A stretch of 64,000 nt of DNA from Maridesulfovibrio ferrireducens (GCF_900101105.1 NZ_FNGA01000002.1:748479-812478); one strand, 5' to 3'. Counted from the stretch's first letter, positions 37,197 to 47,441 are shown. Notes: generated by a model from the letters alone, not told the origin. Translations and numbers: made by a program.

Positions 37197-37320
37197 AACT
37201 AGCCTCCAAACGGTTTAGAGTTATTAACGTTTTAAGACTAGCATAGACACTTTCTTTTGTGCACATCTTTTTTATAAAAATGTTTCTACAACAACAGACT
37301 GTTTTTATAGAATAAAAATA

Positions 37321-38679
37321 TTATTCAATGTTCCAGCGGGAAATATATTCATCAACATCAAACTTCCGGCGGCATCCCCGTTCATTCATATATCGTATTG
37401 AGCCGTACACTGGACGCTTCTTCCATGCACGGTCGTGCAGCCCTGCAATAGACCAAAGCGCTCCGACATATCCATTAGGGGATCTTCCATCCAGTTGATA
37501 CTTATCATTGAGAGTCATTGCGGTTTTAACTGCCTGTTCCGGAGAAGGTGACCATTCAAGAATTTTCTTAGCCCAGTACATACGCATATATCCGTGCATA
37601 TATCCTGTACGCCGCATCTGGTTTTGCGCGGCATTCCAAAGAAGAGAATGAGTCTCCGCTTTATCAAATTCATCGCGCGTATAAAGATATAAACGCTGAT
37701 CATCCCTATGGTCATCAAGCGTGGCAACAGCCCACTCAGGCGCTCCGCTAAGCGAATCGTAATCGGCATTATGCAAACAAAAATTTTCAGACAACTCCCG
37801 CCGCACAATCAACTCCTCAAGAAACATATCCTGACTATCCCCAGCTCCGGTCGCGGCCACATCAAGAGCGGCCCGCTGAGGCGCAAGCTGCCCGAATTGA
37901 ATATAAGCTGACAGACGCGAAGTAGCTCCGGCGTTAGGATTGTTACGCTTTTCAGCATAATTTATCAGCCGGGTCTTGATAAAAGAATCAAGAGCAATAT
38001 GCGCTGATTTTTCGCCTGAAGGAAAGTCCACGGGAAAAATAGATCTATCCACATTAATGGCGCGGTAAGCTGCGTTCCAGTCCGGCTCGGGGATGTCCGG
38101 CGGCGAGACGTGCTGCGGAATAAGTTCAGGGAAATCTTCAAGATATTCGAAAAGCAGACGGTGTATTTTAGGACGTATCGTGCGGGCTGCATATTCCTGT
38201 TTATCTGAAACCACACGTGCGGGAACAATATTACGTCCGTCTACTTCGATAAGCGGCACCTTAAGTTCACGAGCTGCCTTTTTCTGCCACGACCAGCTGG
38301 TTCGCAGCGGATCAAAATCAGTAACAACAGTCCCTGCCCCTATGTCATTTGCCAAACTTACAATTTCAGCATCAGGCCCACCTATCCGCAGCGCAAAAGG
38401 GATACCCATTTCAGCCAGCTTATCCGCAACTTCCTTAAGACCTCTGAGCATGAAATCATACTGACGAAAAGTTGCACACATAAAACTTGGAGACATTACA
38501 AAACAGACAACAAGCGGGCGAGTTTCACCTGCAAGCTCCCGGGCATAAAGCAATCCCCAATTATCCTTAACGCGTTGCTCGCGGCTCATCCAGTAGATCA
38601 CCGGACCTCGGCTATCCTCTGCATCTTTGGAACTTTGCTTATCATTCAAAGCATAAATACGTTTATCATGAACCCGCAT
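37321..38679 (-). CDS. class II CPD photolyase
   Basis: 452 residues. N-terminal Rossmann-type antenna domain (IYWMSREQRVKDNWGLLYA) and the C-terminal FAD domain with the class II signature NGYVGALWSIAGLHDRAW and SIRYMNERGCRRKFDVDEYI. It repairs cyclobutane pyrimidine dimers with light. AGGAAG lies three bases before the ATG. It is the last gene of a three-gene run with an SDR/DUF2867 protein and a DUF523/DUF1722 protein; the gap to the SDR stop is 23 bases. In E. coli, ybgA (DUF1722) also neighbours phr, so the association is recurrent. Confidence 0.95.
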   Translation of the reverse strand: MRVHDKRIYALNDKQSSKDAEDSRGPVIYWMSREQRVKDNWGLLYARELAGETRPLVVCFVMSPSFMCATFRQYDFMLRGLKEVADKLAEMGIPFALRIGGPDAEIVSLANDIGAGTVVTDFDPLRTSWSWQKKAARELKVPLIEVDGRNIVPARVVSDKQEYAARTIRPKIHRLLFEYLEDFPELIPQHVSPPDIPEPDWNAAYRAINVDRSIFPVDFPSGEKSAHIALDSFIKTRLINYAEKRNNPNAGATSRLSAYIQFGQLAPQRAALDVAATGAGDSQDMFLEELIVRRELSENFCLHNADYDSLSGAPEWAVATLDDHRDDQRLYLYTRDEFDKAETHSLLWNAAQNQMRRTGYMHGYMRMYWAKKILEWSPSPEQAVKTAMTLNDKYQLDGRSPNGYVGALWSIAGLHDRAWKKRPVYGSIRYMNERGCRRKFDVDEYISRWNIE

Positions 38680-38702
38680 AAACTTCCTGCTGAATTAGAA
38701 TG

Positions 38703-40319
38703 TTAAGCTTTAGGTAAATGGCATTTAGGAGCGGCCCCCTTTACAAGTGTCGGACCTTCCAAAATTTTACACGCTGTTTTCTCAGCCAAAGCTTTAGCCA
38801 TGCTTTTAAAAACCACACTGTGAAATGGATATACAGACCACCAGTAAAGCAATCCGGCCACACCCCGCGGTAAAAAACGAGCCGTCATTGTCAGCACGGT
38901 ATCACCTGTTTTTTCCTCTTCCAGAGTAAATTCCAGCAAAGCCTCACCGGGAAGTTTCATCTCTGCAATGAGTAATAAACGCTTATCTGCCTGAACATCA
39001 AGTACTCGCCAGAAGTCAAGTGCGTCTCCAACTGCAATCAGCGTAGGATGCCTTCGACCGCGCCGCAGCCCCACTCCGCCGATAAACTTATCAAGCCAGC
39101 CCCGCACGCTCCATAAAGCATCCCATCCATACCACCCGTTATCGCCGCCTATCGCTAAAATATTCGACCATAACTTTTCACTGCATATCTGCAATTTGAT
39201 GCGATAGGCGGTGTGAAAAACAGTACCCCCGGTATATCCGGCATCACCGCAGATAGCCCATTCGGGCGTATTTATTGAACCTGCGTCCGACCAGCAACTA
39301 TCAACCAAATGTTGCGCGACCTTATCTAAAGCCCGGCTGATAGCTAAGCGACAACTGCTTAACTTGCGCGGCATAATCTCGCGAATGCGGTAATCTTTGC
39401 AAACCACGCGATTACGCAACCCCATTACCAGCGGTCTGGCCAGAGCAACGGGTATGGGCGACACAAAGCCGAGCCAATAAGATGAAAGTTTGGGAGTGAG
39501 AAAAGGAACGGGAATAATAAGTCGCCTGCGGAGTCCGGCTTCTTCCTGATAAACACGGAAAAGACGCTCATATGTTTCAATATACGGCCCACCGATATCA
39601 AAAGCATCCCCAATTGTTTCGGGATGTTCCAGACAACCTGAAAGATAAAACAACACATCACGGATACTTATAGGCTGAGTTTCAGTCTGTACCCATTTAG
39701 GCGTGATCATAACAGGCAGACGGTCCACCAGATAACGTATCATTTCAAAAGAAGCACTGCCCGAACCGATAATAACTCCCGCCCGAAAGGTGGTGCAGGG
39801 AACAGTACCGCCGGATAAAATTTCTCCAACCTCAGCGCGGGATTTTAAATGATGGCTGATATTCGGATCGTCGGGGATCAATCCACCCAGATAAATAATT
39901 CGCGCAAGCCCCGTGTCCTGTGCGGCACGGACTGTGTTCTGCGCGGCCATGCGATCTTTTGCCGCAAAATCTCCGCTACCGGACTGCATGGAATGAACAA
40001 GATAGTACGCGGCGTAACAACCGTTAAGAGCCGTTAATAACGAGGCTGTATCAAATAAATCCGCTGCCACGACCTCGCAACGTTCGTGCATAGCAAAGGG
40101 ACGGCATTTAAGCTTGGAAAGAGAACGTCCGACAGCACGCACCCGCCACCCTTTTTCAAGAAGTTGCGAAACAAGTCTTCCGCCGACATAACCAGTCGCA
40201 CCGAGAACACATACAGTATAAGATGCCCGCTTATCGCGTGAAAGATTATCCGGCAACTTTGCACGTGAAAGATTTTCGGATAACTCTGTAACTATTCCTT
40301 CCTGTTTTGATTCAGACAT
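38703..40319 (-). CDS. SDR-family NAD(P)-binding protein with C-terminal DUF2867 domain
   Basis: 538 residues. The N-terminal half is an atypical short-chain dehydrogenase: CVLGATGYVGGRLVSQLL nucleotide-binding loop near 40, then an NmrA/SDR-a5-like fold. The C-terminal ~170 residues are DUF2867 (steroidogenic-acute-regulatory-like, ligand-binding domain; WDALWSVRGWLDKFIGGVGLRRGR). Homologues frequently accompany photolyases, but the reaction is unknown. Its ATG overlaps the DUF523/DUF1722 gene by eight bases. Confidence 0.88.
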   Translation of the reverse strand: MSESKQEGIVTELSENLSRAKLPDNLSRDKRASYTVCVLGATGYVGGRLVSQLLEKGWRVRAVGRSLSKLKCRPFAMHERCEVVAADLFDTASLLTALNGCYAAYYLVHSMQSGSGDFAAKDRMAAQNTVRAAQDTGLARIIYLGGLIPDDPNISHHLKSRAEVGEILSGGTVPCTTFRAGVIIGSGSASFEMIRYLVDRLPVMITPKWVQTETQPISIRDVLFYLSGCLEHPETIGDAFDIGGPYIETYERLFRVYQEEAGLRRRLIIPVPFLTPKLSSYWLGFVSPIPVALARPLVMGLRNRVVCKDYRIREIMPRKLSSCRLAISRALDKVAQHLVDSCWSDAGSINTPEWAICGDAGYTGGTVFHTAYRIKLQICSEKLWSNILAIGGDNGWYGWDALWSVRGWLDKFIGGVGLRRGRRHPTLIAVGDALDFWRVLDVQADKRLLLIAEMKLPGEALLEFTLEEEKTGDTVLTMTARFLPRGVAGLLYWWSVYPFHSVVFKSMAKALAEKTACKILEGPTLVKGAAPKCHLPKA

Positions 40320-41283
40320 GATTCCTCAACATAAGTTCTGCGGGATAAGGATTCAAATAATATTGCTTTGCTAAATAGTCTTTTGAATACTTTCTGACAT
40401 AATGATTAAGTAATGTGATCGACGCAATCAATGGAATCAACCCTTTGCTGAATTGATCCAGCAATTCAAGCATTTCCTGTTTTTCATCTGCACTTAAATC
40501 CTTTTTAAAATATCCAAAAGCGTGCATCAAAACGTTTATATGTTTTTTAACTGTCAGTTTATAAGTCAAACCTTTGAAAAGCATTTCAAAATACTCAGCA
40601 AAAAGAAGTTCAGGAAGTTCAGTTCCGGCTTTTGCAACAATCTTTCCCATGGCCCGGTAAATCTGTACATTATGAGCCATTATCAGCATTTTATGACGAG
40701 TGTGAAATTCAACCAAGGCTCCAGCAGTAAATCCATCAGACATCGCATCCCGCCAGCGTTTCAACGTAAAAACCCGCGAAATAAAATTCTCCCGTAATGC
40801 AGGATCATGCAGTCTTCCGTCATCTTCAAACGGCAAACCGGGAAATCTTTCCATTACCATGCGTGCCCACATTCCAATACCATCATGACGTACTCTGTTG
40901 CCGTCATTATAAACTTTAACCCTGTTCATACCGTTTGAAGGAGATCCAAACCTGAAAACATAACCGCATATATCTTCACGCTCCAATTGATCCAATCTCT
41001 TTTGTCCCCAATCATACATCTGAGCAGTCCAGTCTTTACCGGAACTGCGTCCGACCAGTCTGGGAGAATCCAAATCGCCCACAAGACGAACGGCTTCACG
41101 AGGGATGGACATACCGCACTCGACCTCAGGACAAACAGGAACCCATTCTACGTATTGCCCGAGAATATCCCGTAAATAACGATCCAGTTTTTGAGATCCG
41201 TCATACCTGACACTTTCTCCCAAAAGACACCTTGCAATACCCAGTTTAACCTTGTTGCAAGATCCCCGCTCTTCATAATTCAT
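40312..41283 (-). CDS. DUF523 and DUF1722 (YbgA-like) protein
   Basis: 323 residues. DUF523 at the N-terminus (KLGIARCLLGESVRYDGSQK; PEVECGMSIPREAVRLV; conserved Cys) and DUF1722 at the C-terminus (HTRHKMLIMAHNVQIYRAMGKIV...KHINVLMHAFGYFKKDLSADEKQEML). E. coli YbgA has DUF1722 only and sits beside phr. The DUF523 part with Cys residues may bind a metal. First gene of the photolyase operon, so a role in photoreactivation or its control is inferred; function unknown. Confidence 0.9.
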   Translation of the reverse strand: MNYEERGSCNKVKLGIARCLLGESVRYDGSQKLDRYLRDILGQYVEWVPVCPEVECGMSIPREAVRLVGDLDSPRLVGRSSGKDWTAQMYDWGQKRLDQLEREDICGYVFRFGSPSNGMNRVKVYNDGNRVRHDGIGMWARMVMERFPGLPFEDDGRLHDPALRENFISRVFTLKRWRDAMSDGFTAGALVEFHTRHKMLIMAHNVQIYRAMGKIVAKAGTELPELLFAEYFEMLFKGLTYKLTVKKHINVLMHAFGYFKKDLSADEKQEMLELLDQFSKGLIPLIASITLLNHYVRKYSKDYLAKQYYLNPYPAELMLRNHV

Positions 41284-41469
41284 ATGCTATTTACCTCCAC
41301 CTAATAAGGATTCTTCTAATAACACATACCCGAGTTACAAATTGAAAGCTACAATCACAACAAAACTCTTCAACACTTTTTTGTCATTATTTTATTGAGT
41401 TGAACATATCATGTTATAAGGTTGTTCACTTTTGTTGACAGTACACATGCAGCGAGATATTCATTGATA

Positions 41470-43116
41470 ATGCACATTTTAAAAGACACCGGTAACACTA
41501 TTTTTTTTACAGAAATAGGCATTGGACTACTTATTTTAATAGCCGGCGCAGCTTGTTATATTGCTTTGATCAAACACATCCGTACCAATGAAGAAAACCT
41601 GTATAAGGTAACCAAAACAGGCTTCGCAATTCTCATTTCATTCATTTGCGCCTTTATGATCGGCTATTCGGTTGTTATCTTTTCCGTAATATTCCACTAT
41701 CATTTTGATTTTAATGCCATATTCGGCCCCATTCTTTTTTTGGGATCTATTTTTGTTCTTGCCTCGGCCTATTTCAATGTCGGGTTATTTAAAAAATTAC
41801 TAAATTCTAATGTGGAGCTGAAAAAACAGGCACTTCACGACTATATGACGGGACTGCCGAACAGACGACTGCTCGTGCGTAAGATCAGTCTCGCATTGGT
41901 TAATAAACATAATAACAAGAACAAAGGATTCGCTGTTGCATTTATAGACATATTAAATTTCAAACGGGTAAATGACAGTTTCGGACATTTTGTCGGAGAC
42001 GAGATTCTTGTTCAAACAGCTGACCGGATAACGGGAGCAGTACGAAACATTGATACTGTGGCCAGATTGGGCGGAGATGACTTCGTCATCCTTATTGAAA
42101 ATGTGACCCCACGGCAAACCGTCTGGTTCATGAAAAACATTAAAAAAGCACTGCAAGCGCCCTATACCATTGACGGGGTGGAGTTTAGTCTAGACATAAG
42201 CTATGGAATTTGCACCGATAAGCATGGGGACAATCATCCCGAAGATCTCATCAACAAAGCAAACATGGCAATGCGAATTTCAAAAAAACGCGGAAAAAAT
42301 TATTTCTCTTTCTTTGTCGAATCCATGCTGAACTCAGCTCAGGATCTTCTTAAATTTGAAAATGATTTTCATAACGGCTTGCTCAACAACGAATTTTATC
42401 TAGTCTTCCAACCCCAATATACACTTAAACCCGAACTGGCACTGAAAGGTTTCGAAGCTCTTATCCGTTGGAATCACCCTGACAAAGGCTTAATCAGCCC
42501 CATACAATTTATTCCGCTTGCCGAAGAAACCGGATTAATTCTTAAGCTGGACCGCTATGTACTCGATAATGCCTGTAGAATATGGGCTGATTGGCTGGGA
42601 AAGAACCCATCATGCTCATCCTTACAGATATCGGTCAACATCAGTGCATACCATATGAAAATTCCGACATTTGTCCATTTCGCAGAGCAAACCACTACTA
42701 AATACAACATTCCTACAGATTCACTGGTAATTGAACTGACTGAATCAGCTATTATTGCAGACCCTGATCTCGCGTCTCAGAAACTTGATGCTTTGCATGC
42801 GTTAGGCATTCAATGTGCTATTGACGACTTTGGAACAGGTTACTCGTCATTGACCTATCTGACCAAATTCCCGACTGACATCCTTAAAATTGATAAGAGC
42901 TTCATTAAAGGAATTGAATCAAGCGCAAGTGCGAAACAGATTGTGAAATCAGTCATAGATCTTGCTCATGGTTTGAATATGGTAGTAGTTGCCGAAGGAG
43001 TTGAAATGAAATCACAACTTAAAATTCTTGAAGAACTAGATTGCGATATGGTGCAAGGCTTCTACCTGTCTATGCCGCTTTCTGAGCAAGATGCGTTTGA
43101 TATATCTACCCAATAG
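41470..43116 (+). CDS. membrane protein with GGDEF and EAL domains
   Basis: 548 residues from the ATG at 41470 (the longer frame starts with TTG at 41422; neither has a strong ribosome site). Three or so N-terminal membrane helices (~10-115), then GGDEF with ARLGGDDFVIL and an RNID RxxD inhibitory site five residues before it, then EAL with FEALIRW, ELTES, DDFGTGYSSLTYL, KIDKSFI and VAEGVE. All catalytic residues of the phosphodiesterase are kept. It could make or break c-di-GMP; the EAL activity looks the surer. Confidence 0.92.
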   Translation: MHILKDTGNTIFFTEIGIGLLILIAGAACYIALIKHIRTNEENLYKVTKTGFAILISFICAFMIGYSVVIFSVIFHYHFDFNAIFGPILFLGSIFVLASAYFNVGLFKKLLNSNVELKKQALHDYMTGLPNRRLLVRKISLALVNKHNNKNKGFAVAFIDILNFKRVNDSFGHFVGDEILVQTADRITGAVRNIDTVARLGGDDFVILIENVTPRQTVWFMKNIKKALQAPYTIDGVEFSLDISYGICTDKHGDNHPEDLINKANMAMRISKKRGKNYFSFFVESMLNSAQDLLKFENDFHNGLLNNEFYLVFQPQYTLKPELALKGFEALIRWNHPDKGLISPIQFIPLAEETGLILKLDRYVLDNACRIWADWLGKNPSCSSLQISVNISAYHMKIPTFVHFAEQTTTKYNIPTDSLVIELTESAIIADPDLASQKLDALHALGIQCAIDDFGTGYSSLTYLTKFPTDILKIDKSFIKGIESSASAKQIVKSVIDLAHGLNMVVVAEGVEMKSQLKILEELDCDMVQGFYLSMPLSEQDAFDISTQ

Positions 43117-43121
43117 ACATC

Positions 43122-45290
43122 TCAAGAACCACTCTTTGCAACGATCACACAATTTCGAGAACCGTCTTTTGCTCTGTAAAGGGCGGCGTCAGCTCGTTTA
43201 ATAAGGGCTTCACCTGTTTCACCCTTTACATAAGCAGCCACACCCAAACTTGCTGTTACATTCTCTTTCATCACCGGGAAATGCAACTCTTCAATTTTTC
43301 CGCGCAGTTTCTCTGCAAGCTGTACTGCACCGTCAAGCTTCGTTTCCGGACAGATAATCAAAAACTCTTCGCCTCCCCAGCGTCCAAGAACATCCGTTTC
43401 TCTTACACTGATTGAAAGCAATGATGAAATTGCCACGAGAACGGTATCCCCGGCATGATGCCCATATATATCGTTAACTCTTTTAAAGTAATCTATATCC
43501 AACAAAATCACGGAGAAAGGAGTGTCATAACGGACGGACCGGGCAAGCTCCCTCTCCATTTCACTATCGAGCATATATCTATTGAAAACTTGCGTTAATC
43601 TGTCGGTTTTATAGAGAGAATCCAGCTTTGAATTCATTAAAAGAAGCTTCTTATTATACCTTGAAATAATATTATATCGATACAGCAACAGCAAAATGAA
43701 GAAAACCAACACGGCTAAAACCTTCCAAACCAGCGAATAATCCACTCCTTTATCATAATGAACAGATATCCAGCGATTAAGAATTCCCTGTCGCTCTTCA
43801 TATGAAATAGAAGCAATAGCCTTGTTCAAAATTGATAATAACTGAGGTCTGTCATTTCTTACTCCAACAGACAGGTCATAGATCAGATCAAGCTTCCCGG
43901 AAATTTTAACATCAAACATACCATTTTTTTGAATTTGATAGCTGATTGCAGGAACAGTATCAATGTATCCCAGAACGCCTTCTTCGTGGATTTTTTCAAG
44001 CCCCGTAAGCGCGTCTTCAACCTCTATAATTTTTATATTCGGATACTTATTACGTAGCAATTCAATTGCAGCGTATCCTTTGGTAACGGCAAAAGTTTGA
44101 TCGGCAACGCTGTCAAAATCATCTATGAACATTTTATCAAGAGCAGTCGCCACAACCAACGGAAAGGATATATATGAAGAACTGAATTTTAAATATTCCC
44201 GGCGCGTCGGGGTAGAAATAGCAGACGGAAGAATGTCGCACTTACGCTCACGAGCGAAGGATAGAGTCTGTTCCCATGAATCAGTAGGGATAAGCCGAAA
44301 ATCCTTCCCTATCCGCTGCGATAAAAGATTCATAAAATCTACAGTGATTCCTGTACTCTGACCTTTTCTATCTATCTGTTCATAAGGCATCCAGCTAGGA
44401 TCAATACTCATGGAAATATAATCAATTCCAGACAGATAAGCTCTTTCATCAGCATCAAATCTAAGAGAATCAATATATGGATCGTGATTTACATCACCCA
44501 CAAGCCACTTGCGGCGAAGTTGATTCTTTTCATATTCGGGAATTGCGGCAAGCCCCTTATTGAGAATCCCGATTGCTTCGGGCCAATCATTTCGAACTCC
44601 GAAAACAAATTTAAGATATTCTCCCAAAGGATATGCTATCTGCAAATATGGAAGACCAAGTTTGTTTGCAGAAAACAGTGTTCCACCATTTCCAAATGTA
44701 ACATCGGCTTTGTTGTTAACAACAGCTTTAATCATTTCTTCTATAGTCGCACATTCTAAAACACTGGAATTCTTAAACGAACGGGCTAATTTTTCATCAG
44801 CCATATTACCTTTATGGACAGCAATAATTTTGCCATCTAAATCTCTATCAGATTTAATATTTTTAGGATTTCCCAGCGGAACCAGCATCATCTTTTGTAT
44901 AATTGAATAAACATCGGAAAAATTGAGATATGCTTTGCGTTCCTCATGGGCGATGCCTGTGCTCAATCCGTCAATCTGTCGCAATTTAGCCTTTTTCTGC
45001 ATTTCAACCCATTTTCCAGGCAGCAATTGAAAATTAGATCCAGTCAGTTCATTTATTTTATCGAGCACTCCCTTATCAAATCCAGAAATAGAACCATCTT
45101 CGTTAACAACGATATACGGCTCCCAGTCTTTCTCTGTCCCCAGAGTAATCACAGGATGAGCTTTGATAAAGGCTTTCTCTTTTTTTGTGAGTTCAACATG
45201 AGAAAATGATTTAGCAGCAGAAGTAGAAGTAGCACCGAAAAAAGGAAAAACTAAAAAGAAAAACAACATAAAAACAACAATATTTTTCAT
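43122..45290 (-). CDS. diguanylate cyclase with two periplasmic solute-binding domains
   Basis: 722 residues with a signal peptide or anchor (~5-25). Two tandem SBP_bac_3 (PBPb) domains occupy ~35-270 and ~275-515 (each opening with VITLGTEKDWEPY and ISMSIDPSWMPYEQ). A membrane helix (~530-548) leads to a short linker and GGDEF (~565-715). Active site GRWGGEEFLII with RETD RxxD site five residues earlier. It should sense small ligands, for example amino acids, outside the membrane and make c-di-GMP within. It converges with the GGDEF-EAL gene, stops five bases apart. Confidence 0.95.
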   Translation of the reverse strand: MKNIVVFMLFFFLVFPFFGATSTSAAKSFSHVELTKKEKAFIKAHPVITLGTEKDWEPYIVVNEDGSISGFDKGVLDKINELTGSNFQLLPGKWVEMQKKAKLRQIDGLSTGIAHEERKAYLNFSDVYSIIQKMMLVPLGNPKNIKSDRDLDGKIIAVHKGNMADEKLARSFKNSSVLECATIEEMIKAVVNNKADVTFGNGGTLFSANKLGLPYLQIAYPLGEYLKFVFGVRNDWPEAIGILNKGLAAIPEYEKNQLRRKWLVGDVNHDPYIDSLRFDADERAYLSGIDYISMSIDPSWMPYEQIDRKGQSTGITVDFMNLLSQRIGKDFRLIPTDSWEQTLSFARERKCDILPSAISTPTRREYLKFSSSYISFPLVVATALDKMFIDDFDSVADQTFAVTKGYAAIELLRNKYPNIKIIEVEDALTGLEKIHEEGVLGYIDTVPAISYQIQKNGMFDVKISGKLDLIYDLSVGVRNDRPQLLSILNKAIASISYEERQGILNRWISVHYDKGVDYSLVWKVLAVLVFFILLLLYRYNIISRYNKKLLLMNSKLDSLYKTDRLTQVFNRYMLDSEMERELARSVRYDTPFSVILLDIDYFKRVNDIYGHHAGDTVLVAISSLLSISVRETDVLGRWGGEEFLIICPETKLDGAVQLAEKLRGKIEELHFPVMKENVTASLGVAAYVKGETGEALIKRADAALYRAKDGSRNCVIVAKSGS

Positions 45291-45635
45291 ATATTCCCAA
45301 ATTTTACAAAATAGACTGCCATATTAATACTATGCTTTTAATTTAAGGACAAACACTTAAAACAATTTATAACACGGAATGTGGGCACTTCTATATATTA
45401 ATGTTATATGCTAACGGTTCAATTCGTAACGCCACTAATCATTTTTTGCACATTAATCTTTTGTGGATGAAATCGCTTGTGAATCGGCATTACTGCCAAA
45501 GTGTTTCATAGAATAGGTCTTTTTAGCTTAAATCTATTTTAAGACGAGACATACGAACAAAATAAAAAGGCTTAGAAGATTAATCTTCTAAGCCTTTTTT
45601 GAATTGATAATTGCAAGTAAAATGATCAGCAAATA
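45291..45635. other. intergenic region, no gene seen
   Basis: 345 bases between the start of the SBP-cyclase gene and the 3' end of sulP. It holds the sulP terminator at 45564-45599 and, presumably, the promoter of the cyclase. No ORF, RNA or clear motif is recognised in the rest. Confidence 0.6.
45564..45599. terminator. Rho-independent terminator after sulP-type gene
   Basis: Nearly complete palindrome: AAAAAGGCTTAGAAGATT and its complement with A and T runs at the outer ends. Lies 36 bases past the SulP stop; symmetric, so it may work in both directions. Confidence 0.9.
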
Positions 45636-47231
45636 CTACGCCTTTAACTCATCCTGAAGTTTATTATAATTATCAACACTGACGAAATAGTCAGGATCGG
45701 ACAGCACGTTAACAACACAGATCTTCTCCGCCTTCTTAATCAAGCGGACGCAATCCTTGCTAAGATGCCACAGATGAACAGTCTTGCCCGACCGCAAATA
45801 CAGCTCGGTAACTTTATTGACCATTTCAATTGCGGATTGATCCATTATACGGGACTCCTGAAAGTCGATAATAATATTCTCCGGATCATCTTTCACATCA
45901 AACTTACTTAGAAATAATGTTGTGGAACCAAAGAATAACGGTCCGTATATCTGATAATGTTTGATTCCATGTTCATCAACAATCTTTCTGGCACGAATTC
46001 TAAGTGCATTTTCCCATGCGAAAATCATAGCGGAGATAATAACACCGCAGATTACAGCAATAGCCAAATCATATTTGACGGTGAGAAAAGTTACCAGAAC
46101 GATAACAGCAACATCCCATTTAGGAACTTTATTCACTATATTGAATGTGCTCCATGCAAAAGTCTTGATGACGACGATAAACATAACACCGACCAGCGCG
46201 GCAATAGGAACCATTTCAATATAAGTAGAAGTAAACAAAATAAAGAACAGCAAGGCAACAGCGGCGGTGATACCGGATAGGCGACCGCGACCACCGGAAG
46301 TAATATTGATGATACTCTGCCCGATCATTGCACATCCGCCCATTCCGCCGAACAACCCGTTGGTGAAATTAGCAACACCCTGAGCTATACATTCACGGTT
46401 TCCGCTTCCGTGAGTGTCAGTCAATTCATCAATAAGAGTTAATGTCATTAAAGATTCAATCAGTCCGATGGCTGCCAGAATCAAGGCGTAAGGAGTAACA
46501 AAGGTGAGAGTTTCCCAAGTGAAAGGAATCTGAGGAATTGCAAAAGTAGGAAGTCCCGCTTTTATTCCTGTGCCTCCATTAACCTTAATAAAAGAGAGAA
46601 CTGTTGCCGTATCAATCTGAGCAAAAATAACCAGAAGAGAAACAGCGATTATAGCTATGAGTGCGCCCGGTGCTTTTTTATAAACCATAGGAACTGTGAA
46701 TAAAATACCCATTGTCAAAGCTACCAATCCTATCATTATCCAGAGAGGTTCTCCCTGAATCCATGTGCCCTCAGCCTGAAACATATTTAACTGGGATAGA
46801 AAAATTACAATTGCCAGCCCGTTTACAAATCCCATCATAACGGACCTTGGAACCATTCTTATAAACTTTCCTAAGCGAAAGATTCCAGCCAGACTTTGAA
46901 AAATACCTACCAGCAGCAAAGTAAAAAACAGATATTGAAGTCCAGCATGAGAACCGGCTCCACCCAAAGCATTTCCTTCCAGGACCAGATTAACCATAAC
47001 AACGGCCATTGCGCCTGTAGCTCCTGAAATCATGCCGGGGCGTCCACCTAAAATGGAGGTCATAATGCACATCATGAATGCACCGTACAGACCTACAATC
47101 GGAGAAACTCCTGCTACAAAAGAAAATGCTACTGCTTCCGGCACTAATGCCAACGCCACCGTAAGCCCTGAAAAAATATCACTTTGAATACTGCCCTTTG
47201 AATTCGATACTAAAGTATGACTGGCTTCCAT
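45636..47231 (-). CDS. SulP family anion transporter with STAS domain
   Basis: 531 residues from the ATG at 47231 (AAGGAATTATTG upstream; the longer frame to 47276 is unlikely). About twelve membrane helices and a C-terminal STAS domain (IIIDFQESRIMDQSAIEMVNKV). Sequence includes the SulP features EAVAFSFVAGVSPIVGLYGAF and GGMGGCAMIGQSIINITSGGRGRLSGI. The family carries sulfate, bicarbonate or other anions with H+ or Na+. In a sulfate reducer sulfate import is one possibility; bicarbonate is another. Confidence 0.93.
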   Translation of the reverse strand: MEASHTLVSNSKGSIQSDIFSGLTVALALVPEAVAFSFVAGVSPIVGLYGAFMMCIMTSILGGRPGMISGATGAMAVVMVNLVLEGNALGGAGSHAGLQYLFFTLLLVGIFQSLAGIFRLGKFIRMVPRSVMMGFVNGLAIVIFLSQLNMFQAEGTWIQGEPLWIMIGLVALTMGILFTVPMVYKKAPGALIAIIAVSLLVIFAQIDTATVLSFIKVNGGTGIKAGLPTFAIPQIPFTWETLTFVTPYALILAAIGLIESLMTLTLIDELTDTHGSGNRECIAQGVANFTNGLFGGMGGCAMIGQSIINITSGGRGRLSGITAAVALLFFILFTSTYIEMVPIAALVGVMFIVVIKTFAWSTFNIVNKVPKWDVAVIVLVTFLTVKYDLAIAVICGVIISAMIFAWENALRIRARKIVDEHGIKHYQIYGPLFFGSTTLFLSKFDVKDDPENIIIDFQESRIMDQSAIEMVNKVTELYLRSGKTVHLWHLSKDCVRLIKKAEKICVVNVLSDPDYFVSVDNYNKLQDELKA

Positions 47232-47307
47232 CAATAATTCCTTTTTATTTATTAACAAAAAAAAGACGAGACACACAGGCCCAGCCTAACATAATACGGC
47301 GCAATAT

Positions 47308-47328
47308 GGAGCGATAAAAAATCGCTCC
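47308..47328. promoter_or_regulatory. leader hairpin upstream of the SulP gene
   Basis: GGAGCGAT-AAAAA-ATCGCTCC, eight-bp stem, 77 bases before the SulP start. No T run follows on the minus strand, so it is not a plain terminator; it may stabilise or regulate the leader. Confidence 0.4.
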
Positions 47329-47418
47329 TATGGCCTTCAATCAAATATTTGAAATCCAAGCCGAAAATATCACGTAGAAAAACAATCCCGGCAATCCGGA
47401 ACAGAACGCTATTATATC

Positions 47419-47441
47419 TTAATTACTACAATAGTAATTAA
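47419..47441. promoter_or_regulatory. ten-base inverted repeat in the SulP upstream region
   Basis: TTAATTACTA-CAA-TAGTAATTAA, perfect arms, about 188 bases before the SulP start in a 455-base gap (47232-47686). A regulator-binding site is plausible. Apart from this, the leader hairpin and the chemoreceptor terminator, nothing is seen in the gap. Confidence 0.4.

Noticed and set aside
37250-37320. Possible terminator after the photolyase gene
   Set aside because: Only A/T pairs around a long loop (ATAAAAA...TTTTTAT); not convincing.
41435-41463. TTGACA with TATTCA 17 bases later before the GGDEF-EAL gene
   Set aside because: The weak -10 would place the transcription start at or beyond the chosen ATG (41470), leaving no leader.
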